Translations under genes and position numbers: made by a program
Origin: an uncultured Clostridia bacterium
GTDB taxonomy: Bacteria; Bacillota; Clostridia; Christensenellales; UBA1242
DNA: 64,000 bases
NCBI GenBank assembly: GCA_934754375.1
Contig: CAKVHT010000001.1
Span: 682,001 to 746,000 of the forward strand
Direction: 5' to 3'
Part shown: positions 10,421 to 20,527 of the stretch, one piece after another
Numbering within the stretch: position 1 is the stretch's first letter
How the letters are laid out: every line of letters starts with the position of its first letter
Notes under the pieces: generated by a model
Seen by the model: the letters and a program-made list of their open reading frames with translations, nothing else
What the model was told of the DNA's origin: nothing
Database searches by the model: none

Positions 10421-11005
10421 ATGGAAGAAGTTAAAAGTTTTTTTAAAAAAGTTAAATGGGACAGCATTATCATCGCAATTTTAACAATCACTATCGGTAT
10501 TTTGTGTGTATGCCTGCCTCAAAGTTCAGCAGATGTGCTTTGTATTGTGTTTGGTTGTGCATTGCTTGTAAGTGGTTGCGTTTTGCTTGTTAGATACTTT
10601 GCCTATGAAAGATTTTTGGGCGGGTCTTTGCTTATCAAAGCCATTACAATGATACTTTCGGGTGTCTTCTGCTTTGTTTATCCTGAAGTTATTCAATCAA
10701 TTCTGACAATTCTCTTTGGTTTGTTTATTGTGATTGATTCAATTTCCTCATTGGCCGACAGTGTTTATTGTGCAAGAGCTAAAGTTTCTGGCTGGTTTGT
10801 GCTTTTCATCTTATCAATAGCAACAGCTTGCCTTGGTGTTGCGGTTATGTTCTCAAACTTCAGCACAGTAATGGTATTTGCTGGCATTTCACTTATCATT
10901 GAAGGTGTAACTCATCTTGTGTCAACTTTAGTTTTCAACCGCAAAGTTAAACAAGCAAAGAAATTATTGCAAGATAAAGCAAATGATATCGTGATTGAAT
11001 TATAA
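10421..11005 (+). CDS. DUF308 (HdeD-like) membrane protein
   Basis: 194 residues with about six evenly spaced hydrophobic helices (SIIIAILTITIGILCVCLP, VLCIVFGCALLVSGCVLLV, AITMILSGVFCFVYP, ILTILFGLFIVIDSISSL, WFVLFILSIATACLGVAVM, VMVFAGISLIIEGVTHLV). This paired-helix pattern is that of the DUF308/HdeD family, linked to acid or membrane stress in enterobacteria; role here unknown. AAAGGAG precedes the ATG; TATACT with an upstream TTGCTT forms a weak promoter. Confidence 0.8.
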   Translation: MEEVKSFFKKVKWDSIIIAILTITIGILCVCLPQSSADVLCIVFGCALLVSGCVLLVRYFAYERFLGGSLLIKAITMILSGVFCFVYPEVIQSILTILFGLFIVIDSISSLADSVYCARAKVSGWFVLFILSIATACLGVAVMFSNFSTVMVFAGISLIIEGVTHLVSTLVFNRKVKQAKKLLQDKANDIVIEL

Positions 11006-11017
11006 TAAATATTCAAA

Positions 11018-11047
11018 AAAAACAGTGCTTAATTGCACTGTTTTTTA
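11018..11047. terminator. Shared terminator of the DUF308 and subtilase genes
   Basis: AACAGTGC/GCACTGTT hairpin with loop TTAATT, flanked by A-run and T-run, so it can work on both strands between the two converging genes. Confidence 0.8.
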
Positions 11048-14000
11048 TCACTTTTTATGAGACTCTTTATCATGCTTTAACAATTCCATAACATTATTAA
11101 AATATTGCACATTACCCTTTGCCCTGTTTGCTTTTTTGATTGCCACAAGCACAATAATCGCAATTGTCAAAGCGGAAATAGAAACTATAACAATTGTGTC
11201 AACATAAGAATAACTTACTTTTATTTTTGCTGTCTCAAATTCAACTTTATAGTTTTTGTTGCCAGCCTTGCCTTGCAAATCAAATTCCCCCCATAACAGC
11301 GCATATTTTTTATCGGTAAATATTGAAATGTCCAAATCATCACCATTGCAAATTTCACCATCTTGCAACTGATATGCCGTTTGGTCTGGTTTTAAAAATG
11401 TAAAATGCCCTTTTGATTGGTCGTTTAATTTTATAACTATTTCTCGTGGAGTGATTGTCAGTTTGCCATTAATTGCAACAACCGAATAATTATTATTGTA
11501 AGATTTTATGCTTATTGGATATTTGCCAACAGCATCATATTGCTTTGCTGTTGTTTTTAACTCAACCTGCAATGCAAATTTATCGATATTTTCAGTTTGG
11601 CAAACAAAATCAAAAATTGAATTATCAATTTGGTCGCCATAAACTATCGAACTATTTAAAATCATGATATTCACAGGCTTTGGGACAACAATATATTGAC
11701 CCTTTTCAACAGTAATCTCATAATTTGTGTTATTACAATTAAAATTGATTTCATAAGTTCCAACATTGCTGAGTTGGTTTGCTGTTGTGCTGATTGAATA
11801 ATCCAAACTTTCACGGTCCTGCTCATAAATTTGACTTAAATCAATACTGATGTTTTTTAAATCAACTGCATCTAGATAGAACGCATTGTGATTGCCTATC
11901 CTAACCACCACAGGCTTTGCTTTTACCGTTGTTTGTGAGTTTGCGTCAAGTGTAATAATATAATTGGTGTTATATGACACCAACTCAATTGGGTAACTGC
12001 CCCCAACCGGTGAGAACCTTTGTGCAGACATCTTAATGCTCAAATTCAAATTGTCATTATTTACAACAGAACCTGACTTAATTTCATAAACACTTGCTTT
12101 CGAAACTTCTTCACCATAATATATTTCATCACTAATTAAAATTGTTATTGGGCGTGCAACCACTGTGATTTTGCCAGTATTAAATGTAACAATATAGTTT
12201 TCATTGTCAAAAATTGCGCTACAATAATATTCTCCAACATTTGTTGTTGAATTTACACTATATACAAGTTCAACATTTAATTTGTCACTATTTAAAATCT
12301 CACTATAATCTATATCAATTGAAGATTCATCAACATGTTCACCATACACCATTTCAGTATCCCCAATTTGAACAGTTACAGCCCTTGGTGTAATTTTATA
12401 ATAACTGTTTATCAATTGAACTTGATAGTTGGTGTTTGCGCAGGTTGCCGTTATAACATACTCGCCGACAGAATCAAACTGTTCAACTCGCATATTAAGC
12501 GCAAGACCAATATCATCGCCAGGCAAAATTGCATTTTCAACGTCATTATATTGACCATTATCCAAAGTGTGAACATCTCCATAAACACCATTTTGTTGAA
12601 CAGTGATTTTTACAGTTTTAGATGTGATTGTGAGCAAGCCCTTATTTACTGTTACACTATAATTACCATTGGTGCATGTTGCATCAATTTCATACTCCCC
12701 AACAGAAGATTTATTTGTTGCACTTGTGAATAATTGCACATCAAGGTCATCGCCTGTCAACACACCATCGATTGTCAATGAAACTTGATTTGCAAGTTCG
12801 ATTTTTGAGCCATAAACGATTGAGCCAGTGCCAATTGTCAGCACAGCCGATTTTGCAACAATTTTAACATTGCCACTTTTGCGAACTTGCACGTTGTAAT
12901 TGTTGTTTGATATAGCCACACTTATAGGATATTCCCCAACCGGAGAACCTTTTATTGCTTCACTTGTTAAACTGATGCCCAATGTTGAAAGGTCAACAGA
13001 CCCATCTGAACAACTAACCAAAGAACCATCAAGAACAATTTCTTTGCCATACTCAACACTAACATCTGCCACATCAACATAAACACCTGTTGCTGTTATG
13101 GAGTACACGCCTTTGTTTACGGTAACATTATAGTTTGGATTGTTATAAGTCATGTCAATATCATAGTTGCCAACAGCACTTTTGTTTGTAGCTGGACATG
13201 TTAAAACATAATTTAACTCATCACTATTTTCCAGTTGAGATAAATCTACATCAACTGTAGACAAGTCAATGTCTTCGCCAAATTGCGAACTTGCGTTGCC
13301 AATTGAAACTTCAATTTGTTTTGGCGTAACCGCTAAGGCTGAGGTTGATGAAAGTGTTACTAAATAATTAGGGTTATTATCTTCCAAAACCACGTCGTAA
13401 CTGCCTACTTGAGAATATTTTTGCCTTGAGTTTGATTTTAACACAAGATTCAAGTCATCACCATTCACCAAACTGTTTGAAACATCTTCAAACACACCAT
13501 TAAATACAAATTCTGCCCCATACGCAACTGTCGCATTTACCTTGACCTCAATTGGCCTTGCTGTGATTGTCAGTTTGCCAGTTGTTGCCACAACATAAAA
13601 GTTGTCCGCATATCCTGCTATTGAAATATCATAATCACCAACTGGGGATAAATTGCTGGCATTTGTTGTTAATGTTAGTTTCAAATCGGCTTTATCTACA
13701 TCGCCGTCATTGATAGTATATGTCAATTGATCAAGATGTACACTATCTCCATACACCGATGTTTGATTATCAATTGTTATGCTAACTTGCTTGTTGTAAA
13801 TTCTATAAACACCTTTAACAATTGTAACATTATAATTTGCATTGCTGTAACTGAATGTTATTTCATATTGTCCAACTGTGCTTGTTTCTGTTGCTGTTGT
13901 TTTAACAATGGCATTTAAATCATCATTATTTAAAATTTCTTGTGTGTCTAATACAACTTTGCTTAAATCTATCGGTTCTCCAAACAAAGATTCTGCATCA

Positions 14001-17000
14001 CCGACCTTTACTGTTACATTGCGTGCCACAATTTGTAAATATGATTTTGCGTTGATTGTTACAGAATAATTTGAATTATTTGACTTTAAAGTTAAATCGT
14101 ATTTGCCCACTGGTGAAAATCTTTCTGCAGTCGTTTCAAATTGCAAATCAAGGCTATCGTTTTCAACAACACTGCCAGAAACAATACTGTAAGAAACATT
14201 TTCAAAATCATTTAAATCGCCGTATTGTCTTGAAAGTTGAACCAAAACCGCCACCGTGCGTGGGGTTACTGTATATTGCCCAGTGATTATTGTTACTTCA
14301 TAGTTTGGGTTTGCATATTCAAGAGATATTTCATAATTGCCTATACCTGAGGTTTTTGATGCGGTTGTTGTTAAAGTGTAATTAAGTTTATCACTTCTCA
14401 ACAATTCGCTTAAATCGACAGACACTGAAGTTAAATTGATTTCATCGCCGTATTTTTTTGTGGTATTGCCTATTGATACTGTTATGCTTCTTGCAATTAT
14501 TGTTAAACATGAATCCGTTGTCAATGTTGGATTGTAATTGCCATTACAATCGTCAATAGAAATATCATAATTACCAACTGAAGAATATTGTTTTGCCGAT
14601 GAGCTTAATGTTAAATTTAATTCATCACCTTCAACAAGTCCACCATTCACAACTTTAACATTTGTTTTGTCAATATTTATTACATCGCCATAAACAAAGG
14701 TTTGTTTAAATTCAATTTCAATTGGTCTTGCTGTGATAAAATATTGCCCAGTAACAATTGAAACAAAATAATTATTGTTTGATGCTGTTGCAGTAATTGA
14801 ATAACTACCAACAGCAGATTTTTTTGTTGCGTTTGTTGATAATGTCACATTTAAACTATCATATTCCAACAATCCTTGAACTGTATAGCCTTCTTGATTT
14901 AAAACAATATCATTGCCATAAACTGATGTTTGATTGCCAACTTTAAGGCTTGCCAATCTTTTATCAACAGTCAAAACACCAATATTTAATGTAACATTAT
15001 AATTTGGATTTGTTTCAGCCAACAAAATATTGTAATTACCAATCTCTGAAAACTGTTTTGCATCTGTTTCTAATTGAACAATCAAATTGTCATTATCAAT
15101 AACCGAACCTGTCAACACAGTGTAATTTGTAACATCTAAATTAATTTCATCGCCATATTGTTTTGTTTGTTTAATGTTGATCGTAACCGGTCTTGCTTCA
15201 ACTTTTAATGCCCCTTTAAGCCAAGTTATATTATAACAAGGGTTGCAATCAGTCAAATTGATATCATAACTGCCAACCGATGATGTGTTTGTTGCGGTTG
15301 TTGCAAGTGAAAGGTTTAAATCATCTTCATTAACAATCGATCCAGTTATAATTGTATAAGCATTTTTATCAAGAACTATGTCATCGCCATAAACTGTGTT
15401 TTGTGTGTTAAGCATTAAACGAATTTCTCGTTTTTCCACTGTATATTTGCCTGCAACCGCAGTTGTCAGTTCATAGTTGGTGTTTGTCCAACTGTAAGTT
15501 ATGTCATATTCCCCAGTTGCACTACTATTTGTTGCCGTTGTGGATAATTCCAAGCCTAAACTATCCGAACCATAAAGTGATTCGTTTAGTGAGTACATTG
15601 ACTGGTTAAGTGAAGGTATATCGCCATATTTTCCGGATTGATTTAAAATTGAGATTTGCCTTGTTGCTTTATTGATTTGCAAATAAGCATAACCCAAAGT
15701 GTCTGTCATGTTTTCCGCACTAATCAAAAAGTATATTTGTTTTGATCCGTTTGTCCAATTTTTGAAATTATCATTTGTTGTAATATCTGAAATGGTTACA
15801 CTATCATAACTGAACCCAAATTTAACAGAATAAGTTTCAACATTTGTGATTGTGAGCGATATGTTGTGGTAATCCCCATCATAATTTGCAATTGTATTAT
15901 GTACAGTGTATTCAACTCCGCCTTTATATCCTTTAAGGCTTAACATGCCATATCCATAATAAATATCTTTGCCAGCATCACCCAAATCAACTGCCAAACT
16001 ATATACACGTTGTTCAACAGTTGTTAGTTTTGGTGCGTTTGCATAAATTGGATCAAGACATAACAATGTTACAACAGCAGATACATAAGGTGTTGCCATG
16101 CTTGTGCCCTGTGCGGTTGCATATTTGTTAGGCCCAGCTCCGTTCGAAGAATTTATCCATGCCGACCTTATCGCAGTGCCTGGTGCAGCAACATCCACAC
16201 ACGAACCATAATTTGAATAACTGCTGTCAAACAAATAATTTGAGCCTAACCTTTTAACCGCTGAAACTGTTACAGCACTTGGACAACAACCAGGCAAATA
16301 ATTGTTATTGATTTCTTGTGATTCATTGCCTGCAGCCACAATTGGTAGAATATTGTTTGCAAGCAACTGTTCTTGCATATATGCTTCCACTGTGTCAACA
16401 CTTGATTGATTTGTCTCGCCACCCAAACTCATGTTTACACAAACTATATTATACTTCTTTTTCAGTTCAGCAATTTTTTCAAATAAAGTGTAATAAACTG
16501 AAGTTGTAATGCTTATTTCGCCTTTTGCCCCTAGCAATTTAACAGGCAAAATTTTAACATTGCTTGGTGTGGTATCACAAATGATACCAGCAACGTGTGT
16601 GCCGTGCCCATTATCATCTTCAAAACTATAACCACTGTATGTATAAGTTGTTGTTGTATGTGTAATGCCAACAAGATTGCCAGAATCATCTGTCAAAATT
16701 CTGTTTTTAAACATTGTATGAGATGTATTTATGCCTGTATCAATAACAGCCACAACCGTTTCTTTATTGCTACCAGCTTCGGTTATATACTGCTCATAAG
16801 GATTAACATCAATAGCAGAATATCCCCAACCCACGGCTTGTGCTGATATATCGTCATTTATGGCAGATTGGATAATTTGTTCAATGTTTACCACCAGGTT
16901 TTTGTTTTCAACCAATTCAAAATATGCTTGTTTTGTTTGTTCAATAGTTTCAAAACAAAGCATTGTTGTTGTTTTGCCAAGATGTTTTACGTTGTTGTAT

Positions 17001-17326
17001 TTTGAACTATCAAACTTGCCCACAACAGTCAATTGCTTAAGCGCATATTTGTTGTAAAAGCAATAGTTTTCATTTTGTTCAAAATAAGCATATTCGTTTT
17101 TATCAGCAAAATCAGTTAAATCTTGTTTGTCCTTAAAGCTACCAACTGCCAGTTTCAATTCTACAATGGACTCATAATCAATATCATGGTCTAGTTGAAC
17201 TGCTGATGAAGTTGAAGCATAACTAGTCTGATTGTGTTTAAAGTTAAATCCAACAAAAGAAAAAGCAAACGAGCAAATCAAACCCAATACAACAATCAAA
17301 ATTTTATTTAAACTTTTGCTTTTCAT
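11048..17326 (-). CDS. Giant surface-anchored subtilisin-like protease with MBG-like repeats
   Basis: 2092 residues. Signal peptide 1-37 (cleavage likely after SYA), propeptide to about 165, then an S8 peptidase: Asp196 (VVAVIDTGIN), His241 (NGHGTHVAG), Asn334 (AAGNES), Ser409 (GTSMATP), so the triad and oxyanion residue are intact. Residues about 472-560 form a first YDG-type domain, and about 560-2035 hold some 19 repeats of 77 residues of the MBG type. A membrane helix (about 2040-2062) and basic tail of 30 residues anchor it, with the protease reaching outward on a long stalk. AAAAGGGG precedes ATG. Likely roles are digestion of host or dietary protein or processing of surface proteins (inference). 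Confidence 0.92.
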   Translation of the reverse strand: MKSKSLNKILIVVLGLICSFAFSFVGFNFKHNQTSYASTSSAVQLDHDIDYESIVELKLAVGSFKDKQDLTDFADKNEYAYFEQNENYCFYNKYALKQLTVVGKFDSSKYNNVKHLGKTTTMLCFETIEQTKQAYFELVENKNLVVNIEQIIQSAINDDISAQAVGWGYSAIDVNPYEQYITEAGSNKETVVAVIDTGINTSHTMFKNRILTDDSGNLVGITHTTTTYTYSGYSFEDDNGHGTHVAGIICDTTPSNVKILPVKLLGAKGEISITTSVYYTLFEKIAELKKKYNIVCVNMSLGGETNQSSVDTVEAYMQEQLLANNILPIVAAGNESQEINNNYLPGCCPSAVTVSAVKRLGSNYLFDSSYSNYGSCVDVAAPGTAIRSAWINSSNGAGPNKYATAQGTSMATPYVSAVVTLLCLDPIYANAPKLTTVEQRVYSLAVDLGDAGKDIYYGYGMLSLKGYKGGVEYTVHNTIANYDGDYHNISLTITNVETYSVKFGFSYDSVTISDITTNDNFKNWTNGSKQIYFLISAENMTDTLGYAYLQINKATRQISILNQSGKYGDIPSLNQSMYSLNESLYGSDSLGLELSTTATNSSATGEYDITYSWTNTNYELTTAVAGKYTVEKREIRLMLNTQNTVYGDDIVLDKNAYTIITGSIVNEDDLNLSLATTATNTSSVGSYDINLTDCNPCYNITWLKGALKVEARPVTINIKQTKQYGDEINLDVTNYTVLTGSVIDNDNLIVQLETDAKQFSEIGNYNILLAETNPNYNVTLNIGVLTVDKRLASLKVGNQTSVYGNDIVLNQEGYTVQGLLEYDSLNVTLSTNATKKSAVGSYSITATASNNNYFVSIVTGQYFITARPIEIEFKQTFVYGDVINIDKTNVKVVNGGLVEGDELNLTLSSSAKQYSSVGNYDISIDDCNGNYNPTLTTDSCLTIIARSITVSIGNTTKKYGDEINLTSVSVDLSELLRSDKLNYTLTTTASKTSGIGNYEISLEYANPNYEVTIITGQYTVTPRTVAVLVQLSRQYGDLNDFENVSYSIVSGSVVENDSLDLQFETTAERFSPVGKYDLTLKSNNSNYSVTINAKSYLQIVARNVTVKVGDAESLFGEPIDLSKVVLDTQEILNNDDLNAIVKTTATETSTVGQYEITFSYSNANYNVTIVKGVYRIYNKQVSITIDNQTSVYGDSVHLDQLTYTINDGDVDKADLKLTLTTNASNLSPVGDYDISIAGYADNFYVVATTGKLTITARPIEVKVNATVAYGAEFVFNGVFEDVSNSLVNGDDLNLVLKSNSRQKYSQVGSYDVVLEDNNPNYLVTLSSTSALAVTPKQIEVSIGNASSQFGEDIDLSTVDVDLSQLENSDELNYVLTCPATNKSAVGNYDIDMTYNNPNYNVTVNKGVYSITATGVYVDVADVSVEYGKEIVLDGSLVSCSDGSVDLSTLGISLTSEAIKGSPVGEYPISVAISNNNYNVQVRKSGNVKIVAKSAVLTIGTGSIVYGSKIELANQVSLTIDGVLTGDDLDVQLFTSATNKSSVGEYEIDATCTNGNYSVTVNKGLLTITSKTVKITVQQNGVYGDVHTLDNGQYNDVENAILPGDDIGLALNMRVEQFDSVGEYVITATCANTNYQVQLINSYYKITPRAVTVQIGDTEMVYGEHVDESSIDIDYSEILNSDKLNVELVYSVNSTTNVGEYYCSAIFDNENYIVTFNTGKITVVARPITILISDEIYYGEEVSKASVYEIKSGSVVNNDNLNLSIKMSAQRFSPVGGSYPIELVSYNTNYIITLDANSQTTVKAKPVVVRIGNHNAFYLDAVDLKNISIDLSQIYEQDRESLDYSISTTANQLSNVGTYEINFNCNNTNYEITVEKGQYIVVPKPVNIMILNSSIVYGDQIDNSIFDFVCQTENIDKFALQVELKTTAKQYDAVGKYPISIKSYNNNYSVVAINGKLTITPREIVIKLNDQSKGHFTFLKPDQTAYQLQDGEICNGDDLDISIFTDKKYALLWGEFDLQGKAGNKNYKVEFETAKIKVSYSYVDTIVIVSISALTIAIIVLVAIKKANRAKGNVQYFNNVMELLKHDKESHKK
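11224..15649 (-). repeat. About 19 tandem MBG-like protein repeats
   Basis: Each unit of about 77 residues has the pattern VYGDxxxL..., a DxLNxxLxTTA stretch, xxSxVGxYxI, NPNYxVT, and ends near the AR[PS][IV] linker. Three subtypes can be told apart: type I with a doubled DLS motif, type II with GSVVxxDxL and FSPVG, type III with NQTSVYGD. They follow in a fixed order that recurs with a period of nine units. Confidence 0.8.
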
Positions 17327-17507
17327 TTTACCCCTTTTTAAAGCAATTCAATTTAAAATATGCACATAAGTGCAGATTGAAAAAACTGTTTGTTAATATA
17401 TTTATTATATATTATATGGTACGACTTTTACAAATCTTTTTGTAAACTTTTTAAACAAAGTTGATCATTGCATCATTCATCAAATTAACCACTGTGCCCA
17501 TGTGCGT

Positions 17508-18860
17508 TTAATCTTTTATTTTTTCCCAACTAAGACCATCTCTTCCAAAATGTCCAAAACATGATGTTTGTTGATAAATCGGTCTTAATAAACCCAATTC
17601 ATTTATCATGTTTTGTGGGCTAAAATCAAAGTTTTTGTTCACATATTCATATATCTTTCCAATAGGCATTTTTTCAGTTGAAAAAGTGTTTATATTCAAT
17701 GCAATTGGTTTATCTAGCCCAATACCATAACACACTTCAATTTCGCACTTATCCGCAAAGTTGTGAGCCACTATATTTTTAGCAACATATCTGGCATAAT
17801 ATGCTCCAGAGCGGTCAACTTTTGTTGCGTTTTTACTGCTAAAACATCCACCACCAACTTTGGCTTGTCCACCATAAGTATCAACAACAATTTTTCTTCC
17901 AACGCAACCACTATCGCCAAACGAGCCCCAAATTGTAAACTTTCCGCTTGGATTTATGATATATTTTGTATTTACTTTTAACATGGAATATTCTTCCAAA
18001 ACAGGGTTTACAACTTTATCCATTATTGTAGATTTGATTGTGGTTAAATCAACACTTGCATCATGAGAAACTGACATTAAAACAGTATCAATTCTGATTG
18101 GTTTGTTGCCTTCATACTCTACTGTTACTTGGCTTTTGGCATCTGCAAAAAATAAGTTTGTTTTTCGCCTAAAACTGTCATATTGTCTCATCAATTTGTG
18201 AGCTACAACTATTGGCAAGGGCATAAATTCTTTTGTTTCGTTTGTGGCAAATCCATAACAAATTCCTTGGTCATTGGCACATAACTGTGATTTGTTTACT
18301 GCTTGATTTATGTCTGGGCTTTGGATACTAATTTCCTTGATTATTTCAAAATCACAACTGTATCCAATTTCTTTTAAAACTTGTTTGGCTATTTTTTCAT
18401 AATCAATTTTTGCCGTAGTTGTTGCCTCTCCATAAATAAACAACTTATTATTTTTTATAGCACATTCAACTGCCATCTGGCTGTTTTTATCTTGGCGCAA
18501 TGCCTCGTCAAGGAAAGCATCTGCAATTGTGTCACAAGTTTTATCTGGGTGCCCAATGTTAACACTTTCACTGGTTTCATAGTGATGAATGGCATCAAAA
18601 ATTTGTTCAAATTCAATCTTTTTTATTTCATTTTCTTTAGCAAAACACATCGCTGACACAAGCCCTATTGTTTTATTTCTACTTAAACAAATTATTGCGT
18701 ATCCATTATCTTTTAAATCACCTTCGGCATCAATTGATTTACCATTAAACCATGTGCAAGATTGTTGCTTTACATAGTTCAAAAATTGTGGAATTTCATC
18801 TTTGGTTAAACTTACAAAAATTTTATTTTCTTTCCCTAATAATTCTTCTATTGTTTTCAT
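17508..18860 (-). CDS. metK: S-adenosylmethionine synthetase with extra N-terminal domain
   Basis: 450 residues. From residue 93 this is MetK, which makes SAM from ATP and methionine: TSESVNIGHPDKTCD (catalytic His/Asp/Lys), GEATTTAKID, DQGICYGFATNETKE, SGKFTIWGSFGDSG, GRKIVVDTYGG, TKVDRSGAYYARYVAKNI. It diverges at VGGGCFSSKN, where most have HGGGAFSGKD. Residues 1-92 are an added domain with the pattern IFVSLTKDEIPQFLNYV...CTWFNGK...GYAIICLSRNKTIG, unlike any normal MetK start. The extension is genuine because AAGGAG sits six bases before the first ATG and no SD precedes the internal region. A SAM-I riboswitch and terminator lie upstream, confirming the MetK role. Confidence 0.9.
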   Translation of the reverse strand: MKTIEELLGKENKIFVSLTKDEIPQFLNYVKQQSCTWFNGKSIDAEGDLKDNGYAIICLSRNKTIGLVSAMCFAKENEIKKIEFEQIFDAIHHYETSESVNIGHPDKTCDTIADAFLDEALRQDKNSQMAVECAIKNNKLFIYGEATTTAKIDYEKIAKQVLKEIGYSCDFEIIKEISIQSPDINQAVNKSQLCANDQGICYGFATNETKEFMPLPIVVAHKLMRQYDSFRRKTNLFFADAKSQVTVEYEGNKPIRIDTVLMSVSHDASVDLTTIKSTIMDKVVNPVLEEYSMLKVNTKYIINPSGKFTIWGSFGDSGCVGRKIVVDTYGGQAKVGGGCFSSKNATKVDRSGAYYARYVAKNIVAHNFADKCEIEVCYGIGLDKPIALNINTFSTEKMPIGKIYEYVNKNFDFSPQNMINELGLLRPIYQQTSCFGHFGRDGLSWEKIKD

Positions 18861-18946
18861 ATTTTCTCCTTATTTTGTTTTGCATTTATAAGCGCTATTA
18901 AAATGCAATTTACACCATAAAGAGAATGACTATTTTTGTTTTTAGG

Positions 18947-18979
18947 ATAAAAAATAACCCCATTGCAACCAATAGGATT
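18947..18979 (-). terminator. Riboswitch-controlled terminator before metK
   Basis: On the minus strand a 10-bp stem AATCCTATTG / CAATGGGGTT (two G-T wobbles) with loop GTTG is followed by ATTTTTTAT. It lies between the aptamer and metK, as expected for a transcription-attenuating S-box. Confidence 0.85.
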
Positions 18980-18993
18980 ATATAAATTCATTC

Positions 18994-19088
18994 AAATACC
19001 CCATCGGTCAGCCTTTAGCACCTTGGTAAAATACTAGGTTGCTGTGTGGTCAACGGGGCTGTCCCTCGCACACTCTTTATGGATATTT
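18994..19088 (-). promoter_or_regulatory. SAM-I (S-box) riboswitch aptamer
   Basis: Reads on the minus strand with the conserved S-box core: GAGGGACAGCCC, then CAGCAACCT, then AGGTGCTAAAGGC. P1 is formed by AAATATCCAT (19079-19088) with ATGGGGTATTT (18994-19004); P2 by GTGTG/CACAC; P3 by CCT/AGG. SAM binding should stabilise P1 and allow the downstream terminator, switching metK off. Confidence 0.92.
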
Positions 19089-19204
19089 TTACTTTACATC
19101 AGCACATTTAAAATGTCAACAACTTTTTTAAAATAAATTAAATTTTTATTTTTTTATTAAAATTTATCGCTTTTTGTGTTTTTTTGATTTTAAAATATAA
19201 ATTT

Positions 19205-20527
19205 TTATTCATAATCGGTATACTCAGGCTTTATAATAGTATATTTTTGAGCATGCTTTTTTATAAGTTGATTGATAAACAAAATCATAGTTATAATCAT
19301 TGGCACGCACATTATTGCCATGTATATTAAAGATGTCATTCCGTAACTATCGCCAAACAACGTTAACAATGCCGAATAAATTGCACTGATGCCCGCATAA
19401 CCAATATATTCAACCATTGTTCTAACCGAATATGCTTGCTCAATATCTTTTGGAGAAATGCAAACTTGCATATAGTTATTCACAAAAATTCTGCATGGTT
19501 GCAATATACTCATTTGAACATAACTTAATAAAATTATTGGCACAATTGTCCACCAACTTAAAGGCAAGAAAGTTGCCAAAATACCGCAAGCAAAGAATGT
19601 AACAATAAGTGACAATGTAAAGATAATCAAACTTCTCACGCCAAAGCGCAAATTAAATTTGAATTGGTATTTGCTTGAAATTGCTGTCAGTAATTTGCCT
19701 ATTGCATAAATGTAGCCAAACATACTTGCAGGCAACCACCCAGCAGTTATTATTTGTTGTAAAAACATTTTAAAGTTTGAGTTTACAATTGATGTAACCC
19801 CACGCATCATAAACATAAACAGCAACAAGCACACAAAGAATGACGATTTCAATATTTTTAAATAAACATTTTCTTTTTTATGCTTTGGTTTAACCTGCTC
19901 TGTTTCAACTTTTGCTTGAACCACAACATTTTGCTTTTGATACTTTTCAGGAGATTTAAGCAAAAATCCGTAAAAGAAAACAAAAACAACAATGCCAAAA
20001 GAGATCCAATATGCGACATAGGGTTGCCAGTTATAAACATAAGTTATAAAAATTGCCCCAAGTCCTTCTATCACATACAAAAAAGCCATGCCCTTGCCAT
20101 AAATTTTATCATATTCTTTATCACGTTTTAGCAGGTTCAAACTTTGTGTTAAAATACTGTTCCCTTTTATGCCACAAACAATGTATGCAAAAGACATGAA
20201 AAGTTGAGCCACAATAAATGTTGCAAAGTGAGTTCCAAAGATAGCCATAAGCAAGTATGCAGCATAGCCAAGAGAACCTATTTGCGTTGCTGTAACCGAA
20301 TTTACATTTTTAAATAGATTTGTGACAGGAATACAAAGCAAACACCCAAACAACATCAGCACAGAATCAAGCATTACAACCTGAGAAAAAGATAACCCCT
20401 TTTGTGTTGTAAAAAACATTGTTGAAATTGTCCACACAAAAATAACGTCCCATGTTAAAGCCAAAAAAGGTGGAAACAATTTAACGTTTCTTTGCATGTA
20501 TTTGTTCATTTTTTCTTCGTTTGTCAT
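19205..20527 (-). CDS. Major facilitator superfamily transporter
   Basis: 440 residues with about 12 hydrophobic helices, divided by a basic cytosolic loop near residues 200-225 (KYQKQNVVVQAKVETEQVKP) as in MFS carriers. Substrate cannot be read from the sequence. There is no Shine-Dalgarno: TTGGAA (20558-20563), 17 bases, TAAAAT (20535-20540) ends seven bases before the ATG, which predicts a leaderless mRNA. It is separated from metK by the riboswitch and is transcribed on its own. Confidence 0.85.
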   Translation of the reverse strand: MTNEEKMNKYMQRNVKLFPPFLALTWDVIFVWTISTMFFTTQKGLSFSQVVMLDSVLMLFGCLLCIPVTNLFKNVNSVTATQIGSLGYAAYLLMAIFGTHFATFIVAQLFMSFAYIVCGIKGNSILTQSLNLLKRDKEYDKIYGKGMAFLYVIEGLGAIFITYVYNWQPYVAYWISFGIVVFVFFYGFLLKSPEKYQKQNVVVQAKVETEQVKPKHKKENVYLKILKSSFFVCLLLFMFMMRGVTSIVNSNFKMFLQQIITAGWLPASMFGYIYAIGKLLTAISSKYQFKFNLRFGVRSLIIFTLSLIVTFFACGILATFLPLSWWTIVPIILLSYVQMSILQPCRIFVNNYMQVCISPKDIEQAYSVRTMVEYIGYAGISAIYSALLTLFGDSYGMTSLIYMAIMCVPMIITMILFINQLIKKHAQKYTIIKPEYTDYE

